From contig PBVE01000002.1 of assembly GCA_002728135.1 (NCBI GenBank), positions 122,755 through 186,754 on the forward strand: 64,000 nucleotides of DNA. Reading direction: 5' to 3'. This DNA is from Rhodospirillaceae bacterium (GTDB lineage: Bacteria; Pseudomonadota; Alphaproteobacteria; UBA828). Of the stretch, positions 16,622 through 25,372 are shown one piece after another. The position numbers were made by a program, and so were the translations under genes. Below the pieces are notes generated by a model. That model was not told where the DNA came from. It saw only the letters and a program-made list of their open reading frames with translations, and made no database searches. Numbering within the stretch: the first letter of the stretch is position 1; every line of letters begins with the position of its first letter.

Positions 16622-17122
16622 AATAAAACCTCACTATTTTGAAAGCCAAAGGGACAAGACTGTTTGATAATGACCCAATATTTGGGCTGATAATGCATTA
16701 AGTTTTACCTCTAACTGTTTTTATCTAAGACAATATAGAATTCAGTATTACTGCATTATAAATAACGGATTAGCTTAACAAATTAATTATTTTATTAAAC
16801 TCAAAAAAATATTTGTATCAAGTGATCTAAAATAAATACCTAAACGTAAAAGGAATGTAGTTCGAAACACTACGACAATACTTGTGACCTCTAAGCCGTA
16901 GGAGATTATGCAGTCAATTCCTTGCCAAACTGCTTAAACCTCCCTAACCTCTCTCCTGCGGCTTTTCTCCCTGCCTGTATCTAATATTCTAGCCACTTAT
17001 AACTGTCAGGCTGATATTTGAGGTGTCTTCTGTCTTTAACAATGGATAATTATAGAATAGATTCTTCACTTAAAGTATCTTCTAAAATATCATTATTTGA
17101 TTGAAGCCTGTGAGATGAATTT
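16622..17122. other. 501-base intergenic gap between divergent operons
   Basis: No credible coding region is visible. The left third (to about 16850) is AT-rich and probably holds the promoter of the minus-strand operon. The middle, about 16855-16985, is noticeably more GC-rich and carries nested inverted repeats (listed separately). The right part (16985-17122) is again AT-rich and would contain the promoter for the plus-strand operon starting at 17123. No clear -35/-10 pair can be defended. Confidence 0.6.
16893..16964. other. Nested stem-loops, candidate structured RNA or processed leader
   Basis: A 13-bp outer stem pairs 16893-16905 (AAGCCGTAGGAGA) with 16952-16964 (TCTCCTGCGGCTT), with one G-U pair if read on the plus strand. 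Inside it GCAGT (16910-16914) pairs with ACTGC (16929-16933). The segment is richer in GC than its surroundings, and T residues follow the second arm. It lies about 160-230 bases upstream of the plus-strand ATG at 17123, so it could be a leader element, a terminator of a small RNA, or a chance structure. No known riboswitch family was recognised. Confidence 0.35.
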
Positions 17123-19489
17123 ATGGAAAACAAGGTAAAGCCATTACGATTTGGTGATGCAACACAAAGATTTGAAGACGATCGCTTTTTGACTGGCAAT
17201 GGGCAATATGTAACTGATAGTGAAATTGAAAATGTTGCCTATGCTAAAATTGTTCGTTCAAATCATGCCTCTGGACGTATTATTGGTATCGATTTAGCTG
17301 CTGCCAAAAAACTTACAGGTGTGATTGACATACTTACATACGAAGCAGCAAAAAAAGATAATATAGGAAACATCAAGTCCTTTATGAAAAGATTAAAGGC
17401 TGATGGAAGCCCAAATTTTGAGCCAAATTATTCACTACTGGCAGAATCTTCCATACATCATATCGGAGAAGCTATTGCTATGGTAATAGCCGAAGATGAA
17501 TCAATAGCTCAACAAGCATCCGAAATGATCAATGTTGAAGTAGAAGTCACTCCAGCAGTAACTCAAATTAGACAGGCAATAGCACATGACGCCCCACAGG
17601 TTTGGGATGAAGAGCCTACAAATATATGTTTTGTTGAAAGTTTAGGGGACTCGCTATCAACAAATAAAGCCTTTGAAACAGCTGATTATATAATTGAAGA
17701 TGAGTTTACCATCTCTAGGGTTATAGCATCCCCAATGGAGACCAGGTCAGCAATTGGCTTTTTTGATAAAAAAACTGGTAAATATCAATTAAGAACTGGC
17801 ACTCAGGTTCCTCACCTTATCCGTAACGAACTTGCTGTAAATGTGTTAGGAGTTCGGGCAGATGACTTGAGGATCATATCACCAGATATAGGAGGGGGGT
17901 TTGGATTAAAGGCCTCAGTTCAGAGAGAACTCGGCCTCGTTCTTTGGGCGTCAAAACGTCTGAATCGACCCGTACGATGGGTTGCAGACAGGAGTGATTC
18001 TTTTTTAGGGGATCATCATGCTCGCGACAATATAGCACAGGTATCTTTAGCTTTAGACTCAACTGGTCATTTTCTTGGTTTACGAGTCAATATGTATTGT
18101 GCAATAGGAGCTTTCATCGACAGTTTTGCCCTACATATAATGGTTAATAATGTAGGAGGGCTTTCAGGACCATATAATATTGGAAATTATGACGTAAATA
18201 TCAATGGTGTTTTTACAAATACCCAGCCAATTGCACCTTATCGTGGGGCGGGCCGACCAGAAGCAACATATTGTATAGAACGCATAATTGATATTGCATC
18301 AAGAACAGTTGGAATAAGTCCTATAGAACTTAGGCACAGAAATATGGTCGGTTCTGATGCAATGCCTTTCAATACTGGGCTTACATTTGTTTATGATAGT
18401 GGAGATTTTAAAAAAGTAATGGATTCCGCATTATCCTTGGCAAATACAAAAACGTTCCATCTTCGTAAAGAAGAAGCAAAAAAACGGGGGCGATTACTCG
18501 GCCAAGGTATTTCTTATGCTGTTGAGATTGCAAATGGCCCACAGGAAACCCCTGGTCACGAAGTGGCTAAAATTAATTTTACTTCCAATGGTAATGCTAA
18601 AATCACTGTAGGCTCGCATAACCATGGACAAGGCCATGAAACCGCTTTTAGACAGCTAGCAGGTGAGTTCCTCGGCCTTGATCCTGAACGTACAACCATT
18701 GAATTTGGAGACACAGATCTGATCCATGATGCAATTGGCACCTTTGGATCCCGGTCGGCTGCGACCTGCGGAGCAGCTATCCAAACTGCTTCATTAGAAA
18801 TCATCAAAAAAGGAAAAATAATAGCATCAGATGAATTTGAAACTACCATTGATGATATTAACTTCTCTGATGGTAATTTTTTAGTATCGGGTACTGACCT
18901 AAGCATAAATATTCATAATCTGGCCAAAAAAATGGAAAATCAAGAAATTGAAAAAAAACAATTGAATTTGAATGCATTTGCTAAATCATCACCCATTGAC
19001 TGCACCTTTCCAAACGCCTGCCACGTATGTGAGGTTGAAATTGATCCAGAAACAGGATTTGTAGAAATTAAAGCTTACTATCTAGCTGATGACGTGGGTC
19101 ATGTACTTAATCCTCTTATTCTGGAAGGTCAATTTCATGGAGGAATAGCTCAAGGTATTGGGCAAGCACTTTACGAGGAAATAATATTTGATGGTTCTAC
19201 CGGTCAACTCTTAACTGGCTCGTTTATGGACTATTGTTTTCCTCGTGCCGATGATTTTCCACCAATACAAATGATAAATTGCAACATACCAAGCCCCAAC
19301 ACAATATTTGGTTTAAAGGGGGCTGGCGAAGCAGGTACAGTTGGAAGTATAGTAGCTGTTATGAATGCCATATCTGATGCTTTGAAAGAGGCTGGAGCAA
19401 GTCTTCCTGCAATGCCCGTTACCTCAGAGCGTATATGGAAAACTTTAAGAGATACTGGAAATGGGGGTTTAAGTGGTGAGCAAAAATAA
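17123..19489 (+). CDS. Xanthine dehydrogenase/CoxL-family molybdenum hydroxylase large subunit (orphan)
   Basis: A 788-residue molybdopterin-binding subunit of the xanthine oxidase family. Features in order: the N-terminal DDRFLTGNGQYVTD segment typical of CoxL-like chains, GGGFGLKAS near 258, the active-site loop PYRGAGR at 372-378, GSHNHGQGHETAFRQLAGEF near 510, and the catalytic glutamate Glu736 in KGAGEAG. The loop is the AYRGAGR-like form II type and not the AYxCSFR of true CO dehydrogenases, so CO oxidation is unlikely; hydroxylation of an N-heterocycle or aldehyde is more likely. The usual FAD (CoxM) and 2Fe-2S (CoxS) subunit genes are absent on both sides. The next gene overlaps its end by 17 bases. 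Confidence 0.88.
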   Translation: MENKVKPLRFGDATQRFEDDRFLTGNGQYVTDSEIENVAYAKIVRSNHASGRIIGIDLAAAKKLTGVIDILTYEAAKKDNIGNIKSFMKRLKADGSPNFEPNYSLLAESSIHHIGEAIAMVIAEDESIAQQASEMINVEVEVTPAVTQIRQAIAHDAPQVWDEEPTNICFVESLGDSLSTNKAFETADYIIEDEFTISRVIASPMETRSAIGFFDKKTGKYQLRTGTQVPHLIRNELAVNVLGVRADDLRIISPDIGGGFGLKASVQRELGLVLWASKRLNRPVRWVADRSDSFLGDHHARDNIAQVSLALDSTGHFLGLRVNMYCAIGAFIDSFALHIMVNNVGGLSGPYNIGNYDVNINGVFTNTQPIAPYRGAGRPEATYCIERIIDIASRTVGISPIELRHRNMVGSDAMPFNTGLTFVYDSGDFKKVMDSALSLANTKTFHLRKEEAKKRGRLLGQGISYAVEIANGPQETPGHEVAKINFTSNGNAKITVGSHNHGQGHETAFRQLAGEFLGLDPERTTIEFGDTDLIHDAIGTFGSRSAATCGAAIQTASLEIIKKGKIIASDEFETTIDDINFSDGNFLVSGTDLSINIHNLAKKMENQEIEKKQLNLNAFAKSSPIDCTFPNACHVCEVEIDPETGFVEIKAYYLADDVGHVLNPLILEGQFHGGIAQGIGQALYEEIIFDGSTGQLLTGSFMDYCFPRADDFPPIQMINCNIPSPNTIFGLKGAGEAGTVGSIVAVMNAISDALKEAGASLPAMPVTSERIWKTLRDTGNGGLSGEQK

Positions 19490-20609
19490 ACATATCGAAG
19501 GTGATACAGAACCTTATCGTGATGTACCAATCTTTAACAATAACCGCTTTAAACTCGGAGTATTTGGTAGTAACTGTTCAAATGGTTGTACTATAACTCA
19601 TGCCCAAACGACCTTTGAACCTACCTATGATCACAATGTCAAAATTGCCAAACTTGCAGACTCTCTTGGTTTTGAGATGCTTGTACCAGTAGGCAGATGG
19701 CGCCATTTCGGTGGGACTACTAAATTTAACGGAACAAATATGGAGGTTTATACTTGGGCAACTGCTATGGCTTGTAATACAGATAAAATTATGTGTTTTG
19801 CAACATCACATGTTCCAACAGTTCACCCAATCCTAGCCGCCAAGCAAGCTGCCACCATTGACCAAATATCTAACGGAAGATTTGGACTTAATGTTGTTTG
19901 TGGTTGGTTTAAACCTGAGATGGAAATGTTTGGAGTCGAGCAGTTACCACACGATGATCGATATAAAATGGCTAATGAATGGATGGAGGTTGTTGACAGG
20001 CTCTGGGTTGAAGATGACTTCGATTATAACGGAGAATTTTATCGAATCAATCAAGGTTTTCTCTCACCTAAACCTATTCAAAAACCACGCCCTGTAGTTA
20101 TCAATGCGGGATCATCTCCTGCAGGCCGCGATTTCTCAGCACGGCATGCTGATTTTAACTTTTTATCAATAAATACCTTTGAACAGGCAGCAGAGGCGGC
20201 AAATGATATTATTAAAAGAGCGGCAGAATATAACCGTAAATGTGGCACGATGAGCTATGGACTTATATGTTGTCGTGATACAGAGAAAGAAGCTAAACAA
20301 CTTTATCAAAATATCGTAGATAAAGGTGACTGGGGAGCTACAAATACAATAATAGAACTCATGTTGGGCGAAAATTATTCGTATGGAGACAATAAGGCTG
20401 CTATTCAAGCAATGGGTGAACGTTTTATAGCAGGATGGGGCTCATACCCTCTAGTTGGAACACCAGAGCAGATTGTAGATGAAATGATAAAAATATCAAA
20501 CCTCGGGATAGAGGGATATATTGTTTCTTGGCTCGACTATTTAGAAGAAATGGAGTATTTCGGCAAAAAGGTTTTACCTTTAATGCGAGAAGCAGGTCTT
20601 CGTAATTAG
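19473..20609 (+). CDS. RutA/SfnG-like flavin-dependent monooxygenase
   Basis: A 378-residue LLM-class enzyme starting at GTG 19473 (or GTG 19476) inside the end of the preceding gene. It has the RutA-type pattern: FKLGVFGSN near the start, KFNGTNMEVYTWATAMA, the ATIDQISNGRFGLNVVCGW core, INAGSSPAGRDFSARHADFNF, and a C-terminal GYIVSWLDYLEEMEYFGKKV. Relatives include pyrimidine oxygenase RutA, which opens uracil with flavin peroxide, and dimethylsulfone monooxygenase. The 17-base overlap with the molybdenum hydroxylase implies translational coupling, so both may act in turn on one N-heterocycle (inference). No other rut genes are present. Confidence 0.85.
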   Translation: MVSKNKHIEGDTEPYRDVPIFNNNRFKLGVFGSNCSNGCTITHAQTTFEPTYDHNVKIAKLADSLGFEMLVPVGRWRHFGGTTKFNGTNMEVYTWATAMACNTDKIMCFATSHVPTVHPILAAKQAATIDQISNGRFGLNVVCGWFKPEMEMFGVEQLPHDDRYKMANEWMEVVDRLWVEDDFDYNGEFYRINQGFLSPKPIQKPRPVVINAGSSPAGRDFSARHADFNFLSINTFEQAAEAANDIIKRAAEYNRKCGTMSYGLICCRDTEKEAKQLYQNIVDKGDWGATNTIIELMLGENYSYGDNKAAIQAMGERFIAGWGSYPLVGTPEQIVDEMIKISNLGIEGYIVSWLDYLEEMEYFGKKVLPLMREAGLRN

Positions 20610-20675
20610 AACAAAAATGGTTTTTCTATCTTTTTCTCTGAGTAAAATAACATCCAAAAGAGGAACGTCCATAAA

Positions 20676-21257
20676 ATGGATGATAGGCGTTATCAAAGAT
20701 TAAAAAAAGCACTTGAGAAAGGAACCATTTCCATTGGTTTCTATGATAAAGTACTTTTAAAACCAGGGTCTCCGGTATTCAGTTGGCCAGATATTGTAGT
20801 TCCAAGCGGATTAATATTATTAGCTCTTATACTAAACTTTGCGTTTACACCAATTATCATAGCACTTCTTAGCTTAGGTGCGGCTGTCGCTATAATTCTT
20901 TGGGGATATATTAGATGGATCCGTAGACGTGCTAGAAAAAGAGCATGGAAATTAGCTCTTTCTAGTCTTGATAATTGGGAAAAACTTTGGGCTACTGGTG
21001 GCGTGTCCATATGGCTTGCACGTCGGATTGGAATTGGTTGTGATTCCCCAGATGGGGATTGGAAAGAATTTGTCCGATATCAAATTGATAGAGGAAATCC
21101 TTCAATGGGAGCATCACCTTCTCCGGCAGATTTTCGCCGAGCATTGGAAACCAATCAAACTCTTAATTCTGATCAAATTCAACCAAACGAGAAAACAGAT
21201 CAAAGGAAAGTTCAAGATGAGTTAGACAGAGCAGCACGTCAGAGACGCAGCCGCTAA
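20676..21257 (+). CDS. Predicted membrane protein of unknown function, two transmembrane helices
   Basis: A 193-residue protein. A charged N-terminus is followed by two close hydrophobic helices at about residues 38-80 (SGLILLALILNFAF and IIALLSLGAAVAIILWGYI). An Arg-rich stretch (RWIRRRARKRAWK) then anchors a cytoplasmic C-terminal half that is polar and probably partly disordered. No family recognised. Same strand as the RutA-like gene, 66 bases behind it, and 61 bases before the 2OG oxygenase start. It may be the scaffold or regulator of a membrane process, but no function is assigned. Confidence 0.65.
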   Translation: MDDRRYQRLKKALEKGTISIGFYDKVLLKPGSPVFSWPDIVVPSGLILLALILNFAFTPIIIALLSLGAAVAIILWGYIRWIRRRARKRAWKLALSSLDNWEKLWATGGVSIWLARRIGIGCDSPDGDWKEFVRYQIDRGNPSMGASPSPADFRRALETNQTLNSDQIQPNEKTDQRKVQDELDRAARQRRSR

Positions 21258-21318
21258 AATCATTATTAAAATTACCCAATAAAGAGTTTTTATAAATAAT
21301 TTGTTAGGACAAGCTTGG

Positions 21319-21891
21319 ATGAAATGGATACGTGAATATAAAATGCCACAACCCAATCTATGTGACCAGCTTATTGAGGGTTTTAATGATGCTAAAAAAC
21401 TTGGTTTTGCTAGCCCTGGGCGAAGTGCAAGGGGTGTAGATAAAGATTGGAAGGATTCAGAGGACGTTACCTTCGCATGTTTACCCGTCAGTTCATATGC
21501 AAATACTGTTCAAGCCTATCGTGAGCATCTAATGAATTGCCTTCAAGAATACATAAAAGAGTTCCCTATACTTCAGAGTGCGACAGGCAAACTAGGATTT
21601 CTTGAACCACCACAAATTCAACGTTATTCCGCCGGTGCTGCTTTCTTTGGTGAACATTATGAAAGTAGTAGTAGGGATATTTCTCATAGGGCACTAGCTT
21701 TTATGACTTATTTAAATACGATAAAAAAAGGGGGCGGTACCAGATTTGTTTTTCAAGAATTTACCTGCAAACCAAGGAAGGGGAAAACTGTAATTTGGCC
21801 AGGCGGTTTCACTCACACCCACAGAGGGATTGTCGCACCAGATGATGCAAAATTTATAATTACAGGCTGGATAAATCACCTAGGTGATTAG
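21319..21891 (+). CDS. 2OG-Fe(II) dioxygenase, prolyl 4-hydroxylase-like
   Basis: A 190-residue protein using the ATG at 21319, which has AGGA nine to ten bases upstream; a TTG six codons earlier is open but poorly supported. The double-stranded beta-helix iron motif appears as His113-Tyr-Glu115 (GEHYES) with a distal histidine in FTHTHRG (His166 or His168). GGGTRFVFQEFTCKPRKGK between them is the P4H-type middle. HxE instead of the common HxD is notable but known in this superfamily. It would hydroxylate a protein or small molecule using 2-oxoglutarate and O2. The following gene is convergent. Confidence 0.75.
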   Translation: MKWIREYKMPQPNLCDQLIEGFNDAKKLGFASPGRSARGVDKDWKDSEDVTFACLPVSSYANTVQAYREHLMNCLQEYIKEFPILQSATGKLGFLEPPQIQRYSAGAAFFGEHYESSSRDISHRALAFMTYLNTIKKGGGTRFVFQEFTCKPRKGKTVIWPGGFTHTHRGIVAPDDAKFIITGWINHLGD

Positions 21892-21926
21892 GTATAAAAA
21901 GACAAAATTAGGAATAAATTAACACT

Positions 21927-22196
21927 CTATTTTTTATTCTTCATCAATGCACAGACAAGCTTTAATGCAAGAGGTAGGAGTGGCCTAATTACTAATGTCA
22001 TGCAAATCATTGTAACAAAATATATGAATCCTACACCTACGCCACTCTGAAACCCTTCGACTGGTAGCAACTCTACCATCCAAATAAGGGAAATCAGGCA
22101 TATAAGTAAGGAAACAGCCAAACTCATACGTTCATTTGTTGCAGTTACAAAATTGATCGCATTTCTAGGAAATTCTGGCAACCCTTTTCCATCCAT
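21927..22196 (-). CDS. Small membrane protein at the end of the ABC importer operon
   Basis: An 89-residue protein with two predicted transmembrane helices (about residues 24-44 and 54-78) and short charged ends. It starts 17 bases after the stop of the second ABC ATPase, so it is probably co-transcribed with the transporter. Other two-ATPase carbohydrate or glycerol-type importers have a small membrane protein in the operon (GlpU in Rhizobium glycerol transport), but I do not recognise this one as the same family. Role unknown. Confidence 0.65.
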   Translation of the reverse strand: MDGKGLPEFPRNAINFVTATNERMSLAVSLLICLISLIWMVELLPVEGFQSGVGVGFIYFVTMICMTLVIRPLLPLALKLVCALMKNKK

Positions 22197-22213
22197 GATT
22201 CTTTTCTTTCCCT

Positions 22214-23317
22214 TTAAAGTCTACTGCCTGAAGTAGGGTCGAAGTAATGGAGTGCACTAGTATCTATTGCTACGGAAATGGGTGTACCATCTTGATAGTC
22301 TCTCACACCCTCCACTGTAAACACTAAACTCTCGCCTCCGACTTCAATTCCTACAGTTGTATGCATTCCTAATGGCTCTAAATCATTTACAACTCCACTC
22401 ACTTTTGCATACCCAGCGGCAACACTATCGTCACCTTCGAGCAGAGTAATTGCAGTAGGACGCAAGCCTATTTCTACATCTTTTGTAGAAGGAACCTTTG
22501 TTTTATCAGAGTCAGTTAAATCTATTGAAGAACCTCCAATAATAAGTTTTGGGTCACCTGACTCACCAGAAATTTGGGCTGCAACAACATTCATGGCCGG
22601 GTTTCCTACAAACCTGGCAACTTCCTTAGAAGCTGGTTTGTCATACAACTCCTGTGCTGGTGCCATCTGTGCCACCTTACCATCCATTAGAACAACAACT
22701 TGGTCAGCAAGTGCCAAAGCTTCTGTGTAGTCTGGTGTAGCAAAGATGAATGTTCGCCCAAGCTCTTTCTGCAATCTTTTTAACTCTGTCCTAAGATCTA
22801 TGCGTAACATAAAGTCAAGACTACTAAGGGGTTCATCAAGTAGGTAAAAATGTGGTTCTCTAACCATTGCTCTACCTAAAGCAACACGCTGCTTTTCTCC
22901 TCCACTGAATGTTCCCGGAAGACGGTCAAGGATATGCTCAATTTTGAGTAACCCCGCTACCTCGTCAACCTTACTTTTAATCTGATCCTTAGGAGCCTTA
23001 GCAATCCGAAGTGGAGATGCAATATTTTCATATCCGTTCTTATTTGGGTACAAAGCAAGATTATCAAAAATCATTGCTATATCCCGTTGGTTAGGTTGCC
23101 ATTTTGTAACTTCGTCTCCATTGATCAGCACATCACCTGCATCAGGGTTTTCAAGGCCTGCTATACAACGTAACAATGTTGTTTTGCCAGCACCAGCTGG
23201 TCCAAGAAGCACAATAAGAGAACCTTTATCAACTTTGAGATCTATTGAATCCAGAGCCTGGAGATTACCAAATGCCTTAGATATTGAGCGAATTTCTAAT
23301 AGTGGGTCGGTCACCAT
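22214..23317 (-). CDS. ABC importer ATPase subunit with degenerate Q- and H-loops
   Basis: A 367-residue MalK/UgpC-type ATPase with the nucleotide-binding domain in about the first 235 residues and a C-terminal TOBE-like region. Walker A GPAGAGKTT (39-47), signature FSGGE (137-141) and Walker B LLDEP (Asp161, Glu162) are intact. The Q-loop Gln is Asp85 (MIFDN) and the switch His is Pro195 (ATPDYTEA), both key changes. Its own ATP-binding half is therefore probably poor at hydrolysis, while its signature is good. Stop and start of the two ATPase genes overlap (TAATG), with GGAGG before this ATG, so expression is coupled. It most likely forms a heterodimer with the upstream ATPase. Confidence 0.9.
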   Translation of the reverse strand: MVTDPLLEIRSISKAFGNLQALDSIDLKVDKGSLIVLLGPAGAGKTTLLRCIAGLENPDAGDVLINGDEVTKWQPNQRDIAMIFDNLALYPNKNGYENIASPLRIAKAPKDQIKSKVDEVAGLLKIEHILDRLPGTFSGGEKQRVALGRAMVREPHFYLLDEPLSSLDFMLRIDLRTELKRLQKELGRTFIFATPDYTEALALADQVVVLMDGKVAQMAPAQELYDKPASKEVARFVGNPAMNVVAAQISGESGDPKLIIGGSSIDLTDSDKTKVPSTKDVEIGLRPTAITLLEGDDSVAAGYAKVSGVVNDLEPLGMHTTVGIEVGGESLVFTVEGVRDYQDGTPISVAIDTSALHYFDPTSGSRL

Positions 23318-24420
23318 TAACCTCCATGTTTCATAAGGCGCATCCCAGAATCAGGGTCAAACAGCGCCAAGAGATCAAAATTGGGCATTAGATTTAATTT
23401 ATTACCATCAGTAGCACTCTCAGATTCTGAGGGAACGACAACTTTAACCTGTGTATCACCAAACTTTGCAGTAACTACAGACTCTGGCCCTTGAGGCTCT
23501 ACCGCCAAGACCTCTGCAGAAAAGGAAAAATCTTCTTCATTAGATGTAACTGTTAGAGTTTCCGGTCTGAATCCAGCAATGAGTCCAGAATTGTTTTCAA
23601 TTTTTGAGCCAATGTCTGTGGGCACAGGCAAACTAGAATCTCCATTCTGGATAAAGATTCTATCTCCCTCTTTTCGTAGTACACCCTTCACAAAATTCAT
23701 TGGGGGATTTCCGAGAAAACTACCTACGAATTTGTTTTGAGGATGCTGATATACATTTTCCGCTGTATCATACTGCATAAGGTGCCCAAAGTTCATTACG
23801 GCTATCCTATGAGCCAGAGACAGAGCTTCTATCTGGTCATGAGTCACATATATGACTGTCTGCCCAGTTTCTGCTTGGATACTCCTTAATTCCCGTCTCA
23901 TACGATTTCGGTCATCTGCCTCTAAGTTACTCAAAGGCTCGTCAAGCAACAAAATATCTGGGTTTGTTACTAGAGTACGACCAATTGCCACTCTCTGAAG
24001 TTCACTAGCACTCAATTCACTAGGTTTACGGTCAATTTTATCACTTAAACACATAAAATCTGCCACTCTAAGAACTTCACTAGCGATCTTATCTTTAGGC
24101 TCTTTTCTCACCCTTAAACCATAGGCAAGATTTTTCTCTACCGTCATATTTGTAAAAACCGCGTAGTCCTGAAAAACTAATCCGACATTACGCTTGCCCG
24201 ATGGAGTATTGATAACTGATTTACCGTCTATCAAAATATCTCCACTTGTTGGTTGTTCAAGTCCCACAATCATATTAAGTGTTGTAGACTTGCCGCATCC
24301 TGAAGGTCCCAGAAGAGCCATAGTCTCTCCTTGTTCAACACTTAAAGACAGGTCATCAACCGCCACAAGATCTCCATATTCCTTACGAAGATTAATGATT
24401 TCTAGCTTGATGTTAGACAT
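23317..24420 (-). CDS. ABC importer ATPase subunit with degenerate signature motif
   Basis: A 367-residue MalK-type ATPase. Walker A GPSGCGKST (38-46), Q-loop Gln84 (LVFQD), Walker B LLLDEP (Asp160, Glu161) and switch His194 (YVTHDQ) are canonical, but the signature reads LSASE (136-140) instead of LSGGQ. This complements the partner encoded next: together they would form one complete site and one degenerate site. A C-terminal TOBE-like domain follows from about residue 240. The start is seven bases behind the preceding permease stop. It energises import by the two permeases encoded upstream. Confidence 0.9.
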   Translation of the reverse strand: MSNIKLEIINLRKEYGDLVAVDDLSLSVEQGETMALLGPSGCGKSTTLNMIVGLEQPTSGDILIDGKSVINTPSGKRNVGLVFQDYAVFTNMTVEKNLAYGLRVRKEPKDKIASEVLRVADFMCLSDKIDRKPSELSASELQRVAIGRTLVTNPDILLLDEPLSNLEADDRNRMRRELRSIQAETGQTVIYVTHDQIEALSLAHRIAVMNFGHLMQYDTAENVYQHPQNKFVGSFLGNPPMNFVKGVLRKEGDRIFIQNGDSSLPVPTDIGSKIENNSGLIAGFRPETLTVTSNEEDFSFSAEVLAVEPQGPESVVTAKFGDTQVKVVVPSESESATDGNKLNLMPNFDLLALFDPDSGMRLMKHGG

Positions 24421-24427
24421 TCGTCAC

Positions 24428-25372
24428 TTACCTCTTGATAGCGCCCAACGTTAGACCTCTGACTAAATGTTTCTGAATCAAGAAACCAATAATCACTAAT
24501 GGTATAATTGATACAGTAGCGAGTGCTGCTTGCGCACCATACAGCAAGCCCTCTGTTGCAGAGAAATATTTTGCCATCTGAACTGGTATTGATGATACCT
24601 TGTTGTAAGTTAGCACTAATGCAAACAAGAACTCACTCCAGTTTAAAATAAAGATGAAAAGTGTGGTTGCTACCAATCCCCCCTTAATGAGCGGGATAGT
24701 AACAAATAAATGGGCTTTCCACCTCGACATACCATCCATCATTGCCGCCTCTTCAATTTCCTGCGGCAGATCGTCTATAAAACTTTTTAACATCCAAGTT
24801 GCAAATGGAACTGTGACAGCAGCATATACCAGAATCAGCCCCCAATATGTATCACTCGCACCCACATCACTAAACATTATGACAAAAGGTACAGCTATAG
24901 CTGCGGGGGGGAACATTCTAGCAGACAATATGAAAAATGGCGTAAAGTTTCCACCAAACCTATACCGTGCTATCGCAAGTGCTGCCATCAAACTTACTAT
25001 TATTGAAAGGGCAGTTCCACCAGAAGCAAGAATAAGTGATCCGTATATAGATTGCCAAGCTGATTTAGTTAAAAAGTCAGCAATAGCTCCTTGTGCACCA
25101 CCACCGCTGGACTCGTCTGACCTTTGCTTAAGATTTCCATCTTCATCGTATTGGTCCAATCCCCCACGATCCTCAAGAAGCACTTCCGGAGCTAGAACCG
25201 TAAGATAATTATCAATTGTAGGTTTTCCAGACACCCACACGGCTGGCACTTTTACCCACTCGTCAGATGGTTTGAAAGATGTTGACAACATCCACAAGAC
25301 AGGAAAAAGGGCAAAGATAAGGGCCAAAAGAAGCCCGATACCATTGTACCAAGTAAATTTTTGACCAGGCAT
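24428..25372 (-). CDS. ABC importer permease (MalG/UgpE-type)
   Basis: A 314-residue inner-membrane permease with about six helices. The cytoplasmic coupling (EAA) loop is visible as EIEEAAMMDGMSRWKAHLF followed by TIPLIKGG. The N-terminal WMLSTSFKPSDEW segment is typical of the MalG group. Between helices 1 and 2 it has a longer, acidic, Gly/Ser-containing periplasmic loop than usual (about residues 60-95). Its ATG follows the stop of the partner permease directly. It forms the transmembrane pore with that partner; the substrate is probably a carbohydrate, polyol or similar small solute (inference from family). Confidence 0.9.
   Translation of the reverse strand: MPGQKFTWYNGIGLLLALIFALFPVLWMLSTSFKPSDEWVKVPAVWVSGKPTIDNYLTVLAPEVLLEDRGGLDQYDEDGNLKQRSDESSGGGAQGAIADFLTKSAWQSIYGSLILASGGTALSIIVSLMAALAIARYRFGGNFTPFFILSARMFPPAAIAVPFVIMFSDVGASDTYWGLILVYAAVTVPFATWMLKSFIDDLPQEIEEAAMMDGMSRWKAHLFVTIPLIKGGLVATTLFIFILNWSEFLFALVLTYNKVSSIPVQMAKYFSATEGLLYGAQAALATVSIIPLVIIGFLIQKHLVRGLTLGAIKR

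Noticed and set aside
17123-19489. Aerobic CO dehydrogenase (form I CoxL)
   Set aside because: The active-site loop is PYRGAGR and not AYxCSFR, and the CoxM and CoxS genes are missing.
24654-25208. 184-codon plus-strand frame inside the permease gene
   Set aside because: Antisense to a clearly conserved permease with intact EAA loop; the protein shows no domain features.
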